From NCBI RefSeq assembly GCF_903166585.1, contig NZ_CAESCM010000003.1:248001-312000 (forward strand): 64,000 nucleotides of DNA. The letters are read 5' to 3'. This document shows, in pieces, positions 51,015-62,500 of this stretch. A program made the position numbers and the translations under genes. The notes under the pieces are model-generated. The model saw only the letters and a list, made by a program, of their open reading frames with translations, was not told where the DNA came from and did no database searches. Origin of the DNA: Pedobacter ghigonis. GTDB lineage: Bacteria > Bacteroidota > Bacteroidia > Sphingobacteriales > Sphingobacteriaceae. The first letter of the stretch is position 1; every line of letters starts with the position of its first letter.

Positions 51015-52511
51015 CTATTTATCTTTAATCTCTGCCAATAAAGCAGCAAGCGCCTTTACTTTATCTGGATAAGTTGCAGCCAGATTATTTTTCTCTTCCT
51101 TATCTTTATTCAAATCATAAAGTTGTGGCGCATCCAGATTTCCGGTTTCAATACCTACAGCCTTAGCAAAAGCAGGTCCTTTTTGAGGTGTAATGTATTT
51201 CCAGTTGTCTTTAATGATGGAAAGCGCTCCACCCTGCTCAATATAAACTGAACGACCGGTTTTATTTTTCCCTAAAAAAGCAGCCAATTGGTTTTCGCTG
51301 TCCGTTGCTGTTCCGGCGGGTATTTTGGCCTGCAATAAGGCCGCAAAAGATTGAATAAAATCGATTTGCGAAACCAGCGCATCAGACACTGCAGGTTTAA
51401 TACCTGCAGGCCAGTTGATGATAAATGGAACGCGCGTGCCTCCTTCTAAGGCGCTGTATTTACCACCCCTAAGCGTTCCTGCCGGAGTATGTCCGTTGCG
51501 GCGTGTAACGGCCTCATCCTGGTAACCATCATCAAGCACCGGACCATTATCACTGGTAAATACAATCATGGTATTTTGGGCAATACCCTGCTGCTCCAGT
51601 TCCTTCATAATTTCTCCTACTGTCCAGTCTAGTTGCAAAATGGCATCACCTCTGGCTCCTAAGCCACTTTTATCCTTAAACATGGTAGCGGGCATACGCG
51701 GTACATGCGGTTCAGTTAAAGCGAAATATAGGAAAAAAGGCGACTGCTTTTTCGACGCAATAAATTGTTTTGCCTGCGTAAGGAAGGTAAAAGAAAGCTC
51801 TTCATCTACCCAACGGGCCATTTTTCCACCCGTCATAAAACCAATGCGGCCAATGCCGTTTACAATGGTATTATCGTGCCCTTGCCCTGGTGTACTCTTC
51901 ATCTTTAACAGCTCAGGGTTTTCTTTTCCTGTAGGCTCATTTCCGATTTTCTGCTTGTAATCTACAGCAATGGGATCATTCTTATCCAATGCCACAACCT
52001 GATGATCCTGAAGAAAAACAGTAGGAACCCGATCGGCAGTAGCCGGGAAAATAAACGAATAACCAAAACCAACTTCGTTAGGTCCGGGTTTAATTTCTCC
52101 GTTCCAGTTCTTTTCTACCTGCTCGCCTAAGCCTAGGTGCCATTTACCCACAATTGCAGTTTGATAACCAGCTTCTTTAAAAACTTTTGGTAAGGTCTTC
52201 CTGTCCGTTGGAATAATCAATGCAGCATCGCCGGGAAGAATACCTGTTCCTTTTTTCCGCCATGGATATTCGCCAGTCATTAAGGCGTAACGCGCAGGTG
52301 TACAGGTAGCTGAAGTAGAGTGTCCGTTGGTAAAACGGATACCTTTGGCAGCAAGTTTATCCAGATTTGGGGTGTGCAATTTAGTTGCACCGTAGCAGCT
52401 CAGGTCGCCATAGCCCAAATCATCGGCACAGATTAAAATTACATTTGGTTTTTTCTGGGCAAAGCTCTGCAGACCAAAAAAAGACATTAAAATCAGTAAT
52501 GGAATTTTCAT
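51015..52511 (-). CDS. Secreted type I sulfatase (arylsulfatase family)
   Basis: Formylglycine-dependent sulfatase of 498 residues with a signal peptide (ending SFAQ). The metal-binding start is NVILICADDLGYGDLSCYGA; the formylglycine motif is C70-T-P-A-R in CTPARYALMTG, so it depends on a maturase encoded elsewhere. Other core pieces are AIVGKWHLG, 'MIVFTSDNGPVLDDGYQDEA' and the C-terminal YDLNKDKEEKNNLA. It removes sulfate from glycans or aryl compounds in the periplasm. It stands alone, but lies near the M60/SusCD locus, so sulfated glycoprotein is one possible target. Confidence 0.93.
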   Translation of the reverse strand: MKIPLLILMSFFGLQSFAQKKPNVILICADDLGYGDLSCYGATKLHTPNLDKLAAKGIRFTNGHSTSATCTPARYALMTGEYPWRKKGTGILPGDAALIIPTDRKTLPKVFKEAGYQTAIVGKWHLGLGEQVEKNWNGEIKPGPNEVGFGYSFIFPATADRVPTVFLQDHQVVALDKNDPIAVDYKQKIGNEPTGKENPELLKMKSTPGQGHDNTIVNGIGRIGFMTGGKMARWVDEELSFTFLTQAKQFIASKKQSPFFLYFALTEPHVPRMPATMFKDKSGLGARGDAILQLDWTVGEIMKELEQQGIAQNTMIVFTSDNGPVLDDGYQDEAVTRRNGHTPAGTLRGGKYSALEGGTRVPFIINWPAGIKPAVSDALVSQIDFIQSFAALLQAKIPAGTATDSENQLAAFLGKNKTGRSVYIEQGGALSIIKDNWKYITPQKGPAFAKAVGIETGNLDAPQLYDLNKDKEEKNNLAATYPDKVKALAALLAEIKDK

Positions 52512-53202
52512 TTATTTAAGTTTAATAGGAACTATGTTTTCATCAGCTGTAAAACAGCGCAAAATGGCACTGTAAACAGGCCAATATTAAGCATTACTTT
52601 AGAAATAAATTACAGTTAATTTTTGGTTACCATTGCGCAAACGTTTGATCATCTGAAATTTAACTTAGCATTATCAATCAACTTTTTAGCCTATCGTCTT
52701 TCTATAGATACCATTATGGGCTAAACTGTCAGGTCGTTATATGTACGATTTTACCTTTGCAGAAAATTTAAGGAATCTGTTTTTAAAGATGGGCCAGAAT
52801 GGCTCGTCTTTATCGTTAAATGCTTAAGACTATGCAGGGTAAATCAGCATTGTTAAACCCAAATACGCTTGCTACTCTCTTTAATATATAGACTTGCAGC
52901 TAACAGTAGGGCCATTTTACGATTACAATCAAACGGTTGCGCAATCTTTTTTCTTTTATCTGGCTGTAAATCTTTATACATTCGGTTGACGTTGTAGAAA
53001 GACTTATCACTTATCATCGATTGACTTTCAATGATTTATATGAAGTAAAAAACTACGTTATAACCAAATTTAAATAACCGTGCATTAATACCCCGATTTG
53101 TGCTGTCTGAAGGTTATTTAACCCCAACAACTAAACCAATTAAGCCTGTAGCTAATATATAGTTCCGGGATATTTATAACCTAACCTACAAAAAACCTAA
53201 AC
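52512..53202. other. Divergent promoter region between sulfatase and M60 genes
   Basis: A 691-bp gap serving both genes. TTTGGTTA (52622-52629) and TAACCAAAT (53061-53069) are copies of the locus-wide motif. No gene or strong hairpin is visible. Confidence 0.45.
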
Positions 53203-55026
53203 ATGAAAAGTAAACTTTTACTCTTTACTGCCCTGGCCATAACGTGCCTCGCTGCCTGTAAAAAAGCAGCTGTATTGCCCGAAGAAGTAGCAACAAATCC
53301 ACCTCCTAAAAGCGGAGCAGTGGTCGAATCGGCTACACAAACCAATATTTTTAATGTTACCGAAAAGATCAGTGCTTCAATTGAAAAAGACCGCTTAAAA
53401 AACGGTTACCAGTTAACAGATTTTACAGCAACCGGTTTGTACATGGCCCCGAATGCAACCCTTGATATTACTGTAGAACAAACAGCGGGCACCCGTTTAC
53501 CTAAATTATTGATTGGTACCTACTCCAGATATGGCACCTGGAATACCCAGCCAACCGTTGTACAGTTAACCGCCGGAACCAACACCATTACCAATGCAGC
53601 GGGTGGTTTGTTGTGGATCAGGTATACCAATGCCACTACCGGATCAACCGCTAAACTAACTTTTAACAGTGGCTACCAGTATGCACCTTACTTTAAACTG
53701 GGGGTAAGTACAAATTCCGACTGGATTAATCAATTGCAAACCTACACCACACCTGATGTAGTATTGGAAGGTAGCAATTGCTTTATTGTTGTTTCGCGTG
53801 CAAAAGCAATACAGTACCAAACAGAAGATCAGGCGGCGATATTGAATAAAATTACCCAGGTAATTGCTCTCGAAGATGATTTGAATGGTTTAGATAATTC
53901 ATTGCCGGCACATGCAAAAAATGTACATACCTATTTGCTTACCCAGCACGAAGATCCGGCTTATTATTTCTTCGCTTACGATTACCGTACGGCTTACACC
54001 ACTTCTGATGTAAATGCCATTTTAACCTTAAGTAGCGTAGGTACCAACGGCTGGGGCATGTGGCATGAGTTAGGCCACCAGCACCAGATGATGTGGCGTT
54101 GGGGTACTTTGGGCGAAGTTACCGTTAACCTTTACAGTTTATATGTACAGCGTACCCTTACCCCTTCTATTAACAGGCTCGTAAATGATGGTACCTGGCC
54201 AAAAGTTTTCACCTATTTAGGCAAAGCCGATGGCACCAAAGATTACAACGGATCAACAAGTTATGCCAATCCTTTAACCGACGTTTGGATCAGGTTAGCC
54301 ATGTTCCAGCAATTAACCCTTGCTTATGGCGATAATTTCTACAGAACACTGGCCAAAAACATGCGTGTAGAGAATCCGACATTGGCCAACGATGATGCAA
54401 AACTTCGTTACTTCATGCTTAAAGCCTGCAACATATCGGGTAAAGACCTGAGCTATTTCTTCCAGAAATGGGGTTTGAATTTATCAACTGCGGCAGCTAC
54501 CACGCAAATTTATGCAGATATGGCCGCATTAGGCCTACCTGCACCAACTACCGATCCTTCTACCCTGCAGGATAATGTTGCACCACTAACCGAGTTGAGC
54601 AAAACAGGCTGGACCATCAATTCTTTCAGTTCAGAAGAAACCAGTGGCGAAGGTGCTACTAACGGCCGGGCTGCTACTTTAATTGATGGCAGTTACAGCA
54701 CTTACTGGCACTCAAGATGGACAAGCACTGCTACCAGCTATCCACACCAGATTGTAATTGATTTGGGTTCTTCTAAAACAGCAAAAGGATTAAGTTTAGT
54801 TCAGCGAAGCGGATTAAGCAGGGCAATTAAAGATTTTCAGGTGTTAACCAGTACCGATAACGTAACTTTTACTGCGGTAAACAATTACGTGGCACAAAAT
54901 GCCGGCGGAGCACAATATTTTGCCTTTGGAAGTACCAAAACCTTAAGATATCTTAAAGTAATTGCCAATAATGCACACGATGGTTTGCAATTTGCATCCT
55001 TAGCAGAGCTGGGGCTTTATAATTAA
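53203..55026 (+). CDS. M60-like (enhancin-type) metallopeptidase lipoprotein with F5/8 type C domain
   Basis: Surface zinc peptidase of 607 residues. Lipobox LAAC (Cys 19). A beta domain (about 50-170) precedes the M60-like catalytic domain with H288-E-L-G-H292 in MWHELGHQHQMMWRW and E305 in TLGEVTVN, giving the gluzincin HExxH(8-24)E motif. A discoidin/CBM32-type domain closes it (about 465-607, 'LIDGSYSTYWHSRW', DLGSSKTAKG). Characterised M60-like enzymes cleave mucin-type O-glycoproteins, and the discoidin domain would bind sugar. It converges with the SusCD-protease operon, suggesting shared use of glycoproteins. Confidence 0.92.
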   Translation: MKSKLLLFTALAITCLAACKKAAVLPEEVATNPPPKSGAVVESATQTNIFNVTEKISASIEKDRLKNGYQLTDFTATGLYMAPNATLDITVEQTAGTRLPKLLIGTYSRYGTWNTQPTVVQLTAGTNTITNAAGGLLWIRYTNATTGSTAKLTFNSGYQYAPYFKLGVSTNSDWINQLQTYTTPDVVLEGSNCFIVVSRAKAIQYQTEDQAAILNKITQVIALEDDLNGLDNSLPAHAKNVHTYLLTQHEDPAYYFFAYDYRTAYTTSDVNAILTLSSVGTNGWGMWHELGHQHQMMWRWGTLGEVTVNLYSLYVQRTLTPSINRLVNDGTWPKVFTYLGKADGTKDYNGSTSYANPLTDVWIRLAMFQQLTLAYGDNFYRTLAKNMRVENPTLANDDAKLRYFMLKACNISGKDLSYFFQKWGLNLSTAAATTQIYADMAALGLPAPTTDPSTLQDNVAPLTELSKTGWTINSFSSEETSGEGATNGRAATLIDGSYSTYWHSRWTSTATSYPHQIVIDLGSSKTAKGLSLVQRSGLSRAIKDFQVLTSTDNVTFTAVNNYVAQNAGGAQYFAFGSTKTLRYLKVIANNAHDGLQFASLAELGLYN

Positions 55027-55074
55027 AAAAAACGGGCCGGTTTCGGCACGCTCTTCTGTCTCAAATAATCAATA

Positions 55075-55106
55075 AAAAAGCGGCATCTATCCAGATAGCC
55101 GCTTTT
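55075..55106. terminator. Bidirectional terminator between M60 and DUF3347 genes
   Basis: AAAAGCGGC and GCCGCTTTT frame an inner ATCT/AGAT stem; A and T runs on the two sides let it work on both strands. It sits between convergent genes. Confidence 0.82.
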
Positions 55107-55131
55107 CATCATTAACTAATTATTTATTTTC

Positions 55132-55677
55132 TTAAATACTGGCTTTAACTTCGCCGCAGGTAAGCATGTTTTTAGGGTAATAAGGATTTTGAATGGCCTT
55201 ATCATCGCTAATCCAGCTGGTACCTGTCATAGGGCAAACTTGCTTATAAAGGCTCATTTTTTCTGGTTTGAACCGCTCAATTACCGACCACATTTTAACC
55301 GATAGCTTATCCATATCGCTCCGTTGCTTATTGATTGACTGGGTTGATGCAATAGCCTTTGCCAGGCTGATCATTTCCTGACGGGTGGTGGTAGCTTCGT
55401 TCATTTTTTCGAGCGATAGCTTTTTAAACTTGAACTGGTTTAAACCTGTTATCAGTTCGTTTGCAAACTTTATCGCGCTGAGCGAATCTGATTTAACCAG
55501 GCTATTTTTAATCCCCAGGTAGCTGGCGATAACGCTTTCTTTCAAGGCTTCGCGTTTCTGTGCCAGTTCTGGCGTACCCACTTCTTGCAAAGAAGTATGT
55601 ACCTGTGCTTTTGCACCATTGCCAAACCATAAGGTGGCACCGAGCAAAACAATAAGGTAAGGTTTCATATTAGGCAT
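55132..55677 (-). CDS. DUF3347-family secreted protein
   Basis: Secreted protein of 178-181 residues (signal peptide ending GAKAQ). The start is either 55677 or, giving a cleaner signal peptide, 55668; the first overlaps the protease stop by 8 bp. The C-terminus 'YKQVCPMTGTSWISDDKAIQ' plus NPYYPKNMLTCGEV shows the Cys/Met pattern of DUF3347, a domain tied to copper binding in Cus-type efflux proteins. Here it closes a SusCD-protease operon, so it may instead be a helper for the protease; that is inference. Confidence 0.85.
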   Translation of the reverse strand: MPNMKPYLIVLLGATLWFGNGAKAQVHTSLQEVGTPELAQKREALKESVIASYLGIKNSLVKSDSLSAIKFANELITGLNQFKFKKLSLEKMNEATTTRQEMISLAKAIASTQSINKQRSDMDKLSVKMWSVIERFKPEKMSLYKQVCPMTGTSWISDDKAIQNPYYPKNMLTCGEVKASI

Positions 55678-58117
55678 TTGAATTTGATTTTTTAGTTATT
55701 TTTTCAATTTCCAGCAACATGTCTTTCAGGTGCAGCTGGTTTATTCCGCTGGTTTGCGGAACAAGCAGTTTAATGGTTTCCTTAATGTCGTTTAAATGCG
55801 TTATGGCTTCTAAACGCACATCACTGCGCTGGGCAGTAGTCATGGCCTTACCATCAGCAATATCTTTCGGGTTAATAAGCATATTTAACTTTTCGAGGTA
55901 AGAACGTTGCAGGCTCCGGCGAAAAACATCGCTGGCTTCTACTCCACTGAATTTAATCCAGGTGGTGTTTTTCAAATCGTTTAGATATTCTTTTACCGGA
56001 TACGGATCGGCAGAGTTTAGTGCTTTCTGGCTGATGTTATAAATTAATCCCTGGCTCAAAAACATGTTTAGCATTTGGTTTTGCTGTTCCACAATATCGT
56101 CCATACTTTTGGTGGCAATCCTGCTGGTAATCGATGCCGGGTATAGCCAGAGTGGCGCATCAAAAAGCTGACGACCTACATAATCAACTACTCCTTTTAC
56201 ACGCTTTTTAGGTACTTCGGTATACACAACACCTGCCTCATCTGTACTTCTTTTGGTTACATAACTGTTGCCAATATTTTTCATTACATGGTACAGGTAA
56301 CGGCTAAACTGGCGCACCACGGCTTTGTGCATATCGCTTAAATTGCCGTAAAGATCGCCCGGTTCGTAAGTCCATTTTACCAGGTTGGGCACTACCCTTT
56401 TCAGGTTTTTAATGCCGTAATCACTGGCAGCAATAGCATCGTCGCCAAGATCTTCGGTCTGGCTGCGTGGATCTTCTTCTTTACCTTCGCCACCAAACCA
56501 AAGTTTTGGGTTGGCTGTAAGCGAATCGAGAATCATTTTTTTGGTAATCTTCTCTTCGACATATTCATCTTTTGCCTGATCGTAATAGCGGTAACCCCAG
56601 TTAATGGCCCATTTATCGTAAGCCCCAATACGTGGATAAATACCTGCCGGTGCAATGTGATCTTCAGGCTGGGCCACGTAGTTAAAACGGGCATAATCCA
56701 TAATCGAAACGGTATGGCCGTTGGCTTCTACCCATTTCTTATCCCTTAATTTTTCTACAGGCGTTTGGCTGCTTGCGCCCATATTGTGCTTTAAACCAAT
56801 GGTATGGCCTATTTCGTGTGAAGAAACAAATCTGATCAACTGCCCCATCAACTCATCGTCGAAATTCATTTTCCGTGCCCTTTCATCCAATGCACCCGCC
56901 TGGATCATATACCAGCTTTGTACCAGTTTCATCACGTTGTGGTACCAGCCTACATGACTTTCGATAATTTCGCCACTACGCGGATCGCTAATTCTGGGGC
57001 CATAAGCATTTGGTGTTTCGGATGCGTAATACCTGATTACAGAGAAACGGGCATCTTCCAGGCTCATGGTAGTATCGGCCTCCGGCCATTCTTTACCTAC
57101 GATGGCATTTTTAAAACCCGCTTTTTCAAAAGCCTTTTGCCAGTCGTTTATCCCTGCAATTAAGTATGGACGCCATTTTTTTGGTGTTGCCGGATCGATG
57201 TAATACACAATTTGTTTTTTAGGCTCAACCAGCTGACCGCGTTTATACTTCGCTAAATCAGCATCTTTAGGCTCAAGGCGATAACGCTCAATAAAGTACT
57301 TGGCATCTGCATGTTGTCTATCTTCATCAAACAGGATGTATTTATTGTTAAAATAACCTACCCTTTCATCAGCAAAACGTTTGCGCATCGGCACTTTAGG
57401 TAACAGTACAAAAGAAGTATTCAACCGTACAGTTACGGCTCCGGTTAAGGCACCCGAAGGAATATTGCCTGCAGAGGTGCTGTAGGTTTTGGTGGTCTTA
57501 ATTTCGATATTGATAGGATAAGTACTGATCTTTTCAATAAATGAACGGTCATCAGCTACGCTACCCAATTTCTTATCTGATTTTTCTGTCGTACCGATTG
57601 AAACGATCGGGTTATCCTTTTTAAAGAAATCAGTAACCTCAATTACGGCATTACCTGTTTTAGGGTTTTTAGCTTTAATTTCGAAAGCAGCAACAATCGG
57701 GTTTTCCTGCGATTGCATTACCGCCTTATAAATAGATTCTTCGCTGCTTTTTACATCCTGACGGTACAATACAGATCTGAGCAACAGGTTGTTGTTATTG
57801 CCTTTTTCAAAGTAAATGGTTTGCTCGTTGGTTTGCTCACCACCGAAACTCCCCATACCCTGCGGGGTGGTTACATAACGTGTTACCACTAAAATATAAC
57901 GGTTAAGCATACTGTCGGGCACTTCGAAATACCATTTCTGTTCTACGCGTTTTACATCGAACAATCCGTTTTGGCTTAGGGCACTTTCGGGGATCAGCTT
58001 GCTGTAATCGGCCGGGGCTTTCTTTGTTGTACTGTCAGTTTTTACTTGTACTTTTTGTCCGTAGGCAGCTACTGAAAGCATGCAGGCTATCGGAAAAATA
58101 ATCTGTTTAATCTTCAT
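55670..58117 (-). CDS. Zinc-dependent metalloprotease (DUF4953/DUF5117 type, metzincin)
   Basis: Secreted protease of 815 residues (signal peptide ending AAYGQ). Residues about 45-260 match the DUF5117/5118-like N-terminal region, and the catalytic part has H434-E-I-G-H438-T-I-G-L-K-H444-N in SSHEIGHTIGLKHNMGAS plus a Met-turn in VSIMDYARFNY, hence a metzincin. Large proteins of this kind are common in Bacteroidota, often next to SusCD pairs. It starts 1 bp after the SusD3 stop and overlaps the DUF3347 gene, so it is firmly part of the operon. Probably feeds peptides to SusC3. Confidence 0.93.
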   Translation of the reverse strand: MKIKQIIFPIACMLSVAAYGQKVQVKTDSTTKKAPADYSKLIPESALSQNGLFDVKRVEQKWYFEVPDSMLNRYILVVTRYVTTPQGMGSFGGEQTNEQTIYFEKGNNNNLLLRSVLYRQDVKSSEESIYKAVMQSQENPIVAAFEIKAKNPKTGNAVIEVTDFFKKDNPIVSIGTTEKSDKKLGSVADDRSFIEKISTYPINIEIKTTKTYSTSAGNIPSGALTGAVTVRLNTSFVLLPKVPMRKRFADERVGYFNNKYILFDEDRQHADAKYFIERYRLEPKDADLAKYKRGQLVEPKKQIVYYIDPATPKKWRPYLIAGINDWQKAFEKAGFKNAIVGKEWPEADTTMSLEDARFSVIRYYASETPNAYGPRISDPRSGEIIESHVGWYHNVMKLVQSWYMIQAGALDERARKMNFDDELMGQLIRFVSSHEIGHTIGLKHNMGASSQTPVEKLRDKKWVEANGHTVSIMDYARFNYVAQPEDHIAPAGIYPRIGAYDKWAINWGYRYYDQAKDEYVEEKITKKMILDSLTANPKLWFGGEGKEEDPRSQTEDLGDDAIAASDYGIKNLKRVVPNLVKWTYEPGDLYGNLSDMHKAVVRQFSRYLYHVMKNIGNSYVTKRSTDEAGVVYTEVPKKRVKGVVDYVGRQLFDAPLWLYPASITSRIATKSMDDIVEQQNQMLNMFLSQGLIYNISQKALNSADPYPVKEYLNDLKNTTWIKFSGVEASDVFRRSLQRSYLEKLNMLINPKDIADGKAMTTAQRSDVRLEAITHLNDIKETIKLLVPQTSGINQLHLKDMLLEIEKITKKSNSNA

Positions 58118-58118
58118 C

Positions 58119-59546
58119 TTAAAACGGGAGCTTTTCGTCGGTATTTAGGGTTAAATTGGGGTTTTTCTTAAGTACGTTAAGCGGAAAAGGAATGATGTAC
58201 AACCTCGAAGTGGGTAACAAAGTATAAGTTTGTTGTGGTACGGTCTTGTTCACAATCGGAAACTTGCGTACCACTGTTTTTGCATATTCAGCCTCTGTAT
58301 TTAAGCGTTTTAAATCCATAAAGCGGTTGAAGCCCAAAAACAATTCTTTTCTGCGTTCATTGATGATAATATCCATCGTTTCTTTTCGGGTTGCAGGTAC
58401 CGGAAGGATAATATTGCCCGAAAGGATGCGTTTTTCGCGGAGTTTATTTACCACCGCCATGGCACCGGTTAAATCACCTTCCCTGGCCAGACACTCGGCC
58501 TGCATTAAATATACCTCAGTAGTTTTTAAACCCACTGTTGGGTAAAAGAATCTGGTGTAAAAAATGCTGTAATAGGCTGAGTTTGATCCAATATCCAGGA
58601 AGCTTGCGCTTGTGGTATTAAAAAACATATTAAATCGGGCATCATTAGTACCAAACAACTCTCTCAATTCCGGGCTGATGATCCAGGTATAACCAAAGTT
58701 TGTTTCATTGTACCCTTGTATATACATATAACTCAGCACCTCAGGATTGTTTGGTGCGATGATTGGTGTAACTGACGGACCACCTTGTTTTGTAGTATAA
58801 TTAACCAGATCAAAAATCTGATTATTGTAAGCAAGTGACTTTTCGCAAGCTTGTTTTGCCTGTGCAATTTCCTTTTTAAATAAATGTACTTTGGCTTTCA
58901 AGGCCCATGCAAAGGCTAGCGATGGATGATAAGGATCTGCCGGCTGTGCCTGAAGGTATGGAAGCGCGTCGTCTATATCTTTCTGGATAAAATTATATAC
59001 TTCAGCTACTGATGATTTAACCGGTTGTGCCTCTAAGTCATATTTATCCATGATACAAATTCCGCCATCGGTTGCTGCAGTGGCAGCGTTATAGGCTTTG
59101 GCGTAAACGTTTACCAGCAGAAAGTGATCAAATGCCCTTAAAACTTTGGCTTCGGCTTTGGCCAGTGTTTTTACATTGTCATCGCCCTTGCTTCCATCCA
59201 CTAAAGAGATAATGGTGTTCCAGCGATTAATGTAAACGTATGAGCGATCGTAAAAATTAGATGAGGTAATCATCGAAACACGATCGATATTCTCGTTAAA
59301 GCTAAAATGTACCGTATTAATATTGGGTGTAACACCAATAAAATTCGATTCCTTCATCCACATATCATCTACCAGATACTGAAAATTGCTGATGAGATAA
59401 GCACGGTTAGGATAAGATACCAACTCGTAGTAATCTTGAGCATTTTCTACCAGTAATGAACCTGTTGGAGTAAGATCTGTATATTTTTTGCATCCGCCCA
59501 TTAAAATAACGATCAGGAACGCGATAATAGTTATATTCTTTTTCAT
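58119..59546 (-). CDS. SusD/RagB-family lipoprotein (SusD3)
   Basis: A 475-residue lipoprotein, lipobox MGGC (Cys near 19), with the SusD helical core (KAEAKVLRAFDHFLLVNVYA) and C-terminal signature (TTEVYLMQAECLAREGDL, IINERRKELFLGFNRFMDLK). It is shorter than SusD2 and more like RagB-type proteins. It follows SusC3 by 4 bp and precedes the protease by 1 bp. A peptide ligand is plausible, by analogy with RagAB. Confidence 0.94.
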   Translation of the reverse strand: MKKNITIIAFLIVILMGGCKKYTDLTPTGSLLVENAQDYYELVSYPNRAYLISNFQYLVDDMWMKESNFIGVTPNINTVHFSFNENIDRVSMITSSNFYDRSYVYINRWNTIISLVDGSKGDDNVKTLAKAEAKVLRAFDHFLLVNVYAKAYNAATAATDGGICIMDKYDLEAQPVKSSVAEVYNFIQKDIDDALPYLQAQPADPYHPSLAFAWALKAKVHLFKKEIAQAKQACEKSLAYNNQIFDLVNYTTKQGGPSVTPIIAPNNPEVLSYMYIQGYNETNFGYTWIISPELRELFGTNDARFNMFFNTTSASFLDIGSNSAYYSIFYTRFFYPTVGLKTTEVYLMQAECLAREGDLTGAMAVVNKLREKRILSGNIILPVPATRKETMDIIINERRKELFLGFNRFMDLKRLNTEAEYAKTVVRKFPIVNKTVPQQTYTLLPTSRLYIIPFPLNVLKKNPNLTLNTDEKLPF

Positions 59547-59550
59547 CTTG

Positions 59551-62500
59551 TTAAAAGGTTAGATTTAAGCCAAACACAAATGATTTAGGATTTTCGAGTG
59601 TTCTGGTGCCTGTAAGTCCCGAGAAAGATTCCGGATCGATATCATCTCCGGCAGCGCTGGCATACCATAAATTATTTACTTGTGCAGTAAATCTGGCTGA
59701 TGGAAGTTTGAATTTTCCAATCATGCCTTTAGGTAAATTATAGGATAAAGAAATATTTCTTAGTTTGATATAATCACCTTTAACCACATTTACATCTGCA
59801 GCTTGCCACATGGTATTAATGGTACTGGCACTGTTGATTAAATTTTCAGGGTAATCAACCAATAAACGAGGAACATTAGGTGTATTTCCATTTTTGAAAC
59901 GCTGGGTAATGTTCTCATCGGTTACATCGTAAGCACTGATATTCATTACATCTTTTCTGATTACGTTACCACCAGAAAAGACCAGTAAGGCGCCCAGTTC
60001 GAAGTTTTTATAAGAAATACGTTGTGAAAATGAACCCGTGTAAGTTGGGGTTATAGTACCCATATTTACTAAACTCCCAAAGTTGTTCAAACTTTTTATA
60101 CTGGAAACAATGGGGGTTCCACTCGAATCAAAATCAATACTGGCCTTGCCATTCTCATCTAAAAAGTATGGATAACCATTTACCATACCGCCATATCGAT
60201 AAGCATATAAAGTGTTATAAGCAGTACCCTCAATGTAATACAATGCTGGTGAAGCAACATAGTTGCCAGCTTGTGAGATCGCACTGTTCACCTTGCCGAT
60301 CTTGTTTTTGTTAAAACCAAGTATAAAGGTCGAACTTAAAGTCAGGTCACCTGTCCTCAACCAATCGCCTCCTAGTGTGAATTCGATACCACGATTAATT
60401 AATGTACCGTTATTAATGGCTCTCGATGCCGCACCTACGGTAGGATCTAACTCCGTATTAACAATTAAATCAGTACTCTTTTTATAGTAAAAATCAATAC
60501 TTCCCCTTAAACGGTTAGATAAAAATGCATAATCTACACCACCGTTATAGGTTTGGGTTTTTTCCCAACGTAATTTAGGGTTGGGTAATGAAACTATATC
60601 AATGTATTGTAACGATGGAAAAAGGTTATCACTTCTTCTTCTGGCGGTTAAGTATTTAGAACTTTCCGAATTCTGATTACCATTAACACCGTAAGTGGCT
60701 CTCAGCTTTAAAAGGTTAATCCACTTCTGTTCCTGAATAAAATCTTCGTTGCTGGCGTTCCAGCTTGCACCAACCGACCACAGCGGACGGTTTTTATATT
60801 CGGGATCTACTCCAAAAAAATCTGCCTGATCTACTCTTACACTACCTGTAATGTTATATTTATTTAAATACGTATAACCGGCATTGGCATAAGTTGATAG
60901 GTTTCTGTGTTTGATTTCCTGTTGTGTTCTACCTAAAACAGATAAGGTTCTGTTGCCACCAAAAATATAACTTGGTAATCCGGTTTGACTAACTGCTTGT
61001 GTGTTAATCAAAGTAGAGGTAAGTGTAATCGGATCGTAACCATATCTCAGGTCTTCAATACCACGTGGTAAAAATGTTTGGCGCATCTCAAAACCTGCAA
61101 TAGCTGAAATAGCGTGTTTTCCCTTATCAAAAGAGCGGTCGAAACTCAATTGGTTCCTGAAAGTGTAACTGTTGCTTCCCTTTTCCATTTGTCCATATCT
61201 TCCGCCTGTTGGAAGTCCGAAAGTATAAACATTTGTTGCTGGTGTGTAGCCCACTAGCGAATTATACGCCGAACGCATCTTGAACGAATTTACATCATAA
61301 TACTGGTCTGACTTAGTGGATGTATTTTCGAACTGCAACTGACTTGAAAGGCTAAGACCTTCCATTAATTTGGCCTGTACATTGGCAAAGCCCCTCAATG
61401 CAATATTGGTCGCATTAATTTGTCCTTCGTTTAATGATTCGAGTATATTAAAACGGTACGAACGGTATTGCGTATTATTTTTAAGCGCAGCCACAACCGA
61501 ACCGTTTACTGCAGATCCGGCAATACCATCAGGTAAATTCACATAATCGGCATATACCAGGCTGCCATCGGGGTTAACGATAGAAGCATAACGGGGCTGA
61601 ATTCCAGTGTAAGCATCATAAGATCCATCAGTTGAAACCGACTTGGTATAAGCACCGTTAAAACCTAGTGTGGTGGTTAACCATTTATTTACGTTATAGG
61701 TATTTTTAAAATAAATATTCAGCTTTTGATCATTGTTGTTGATTACCCTTTGAGCAGAGTTATCAAAATTTACCGAAGCATAGGTATTTGATTTTGAGCT
61801 GGCAGAACTAAATGAAAGATTATAACGCTGGCGAAAAGTATTTTGCCATACATTATCACGGTACTGCGCGTAGTAATCGGCATTTCTCCAGTTTGCCAAT
61901 TGCTGGTTAACCTGATCTTCAGTAAGCTTACCCGCATCTCTGTCGCGGTACAATTGGTAAAGCGGGCTATAATATTTAACTGAACCATTAGCCACCGTGC
62001 CGTAAGCATTAAACATCGATTCGGTTGTGGTATAACGGGCGCGTTCTTTATTGTACACGTCTGTTTCCAAATCTAAAATATCGGAAGTGGAAGCGTAATG
62101 CATCGAATTAAACCTGGGCTTGGTATCGATAAAGAAATCGGTATTCAGTGAAATTTGAACAGGGCCGTTTCCTTTTTTTGTGGTTAATACAATAACACCA
62201 TTGGCCGATCTTGAACCGTAAATGGAAGAAGCAGCAGCATCTTTTAAAACCGTTACCGATTCGATATCATAAGGATTAATATCTTCAAGGGCAGTTTCAG
62301 AAGGTAGTCCATCAATAACAATTAAAGGATCTGTTCTAACACCAGTTGTGTTGATGGAAAATGTTCCCCTTCCACGTATAACCTGCTTATCGGCACCTAT
62401 TCCAAATGGATTTTTATCATAAGCTAAACCGGCCACACGGCCTTCTAAAGCCTCCAGAATATTGGAATTGATCTGCTCGTTCAGCTTTTTTTTATCTACA

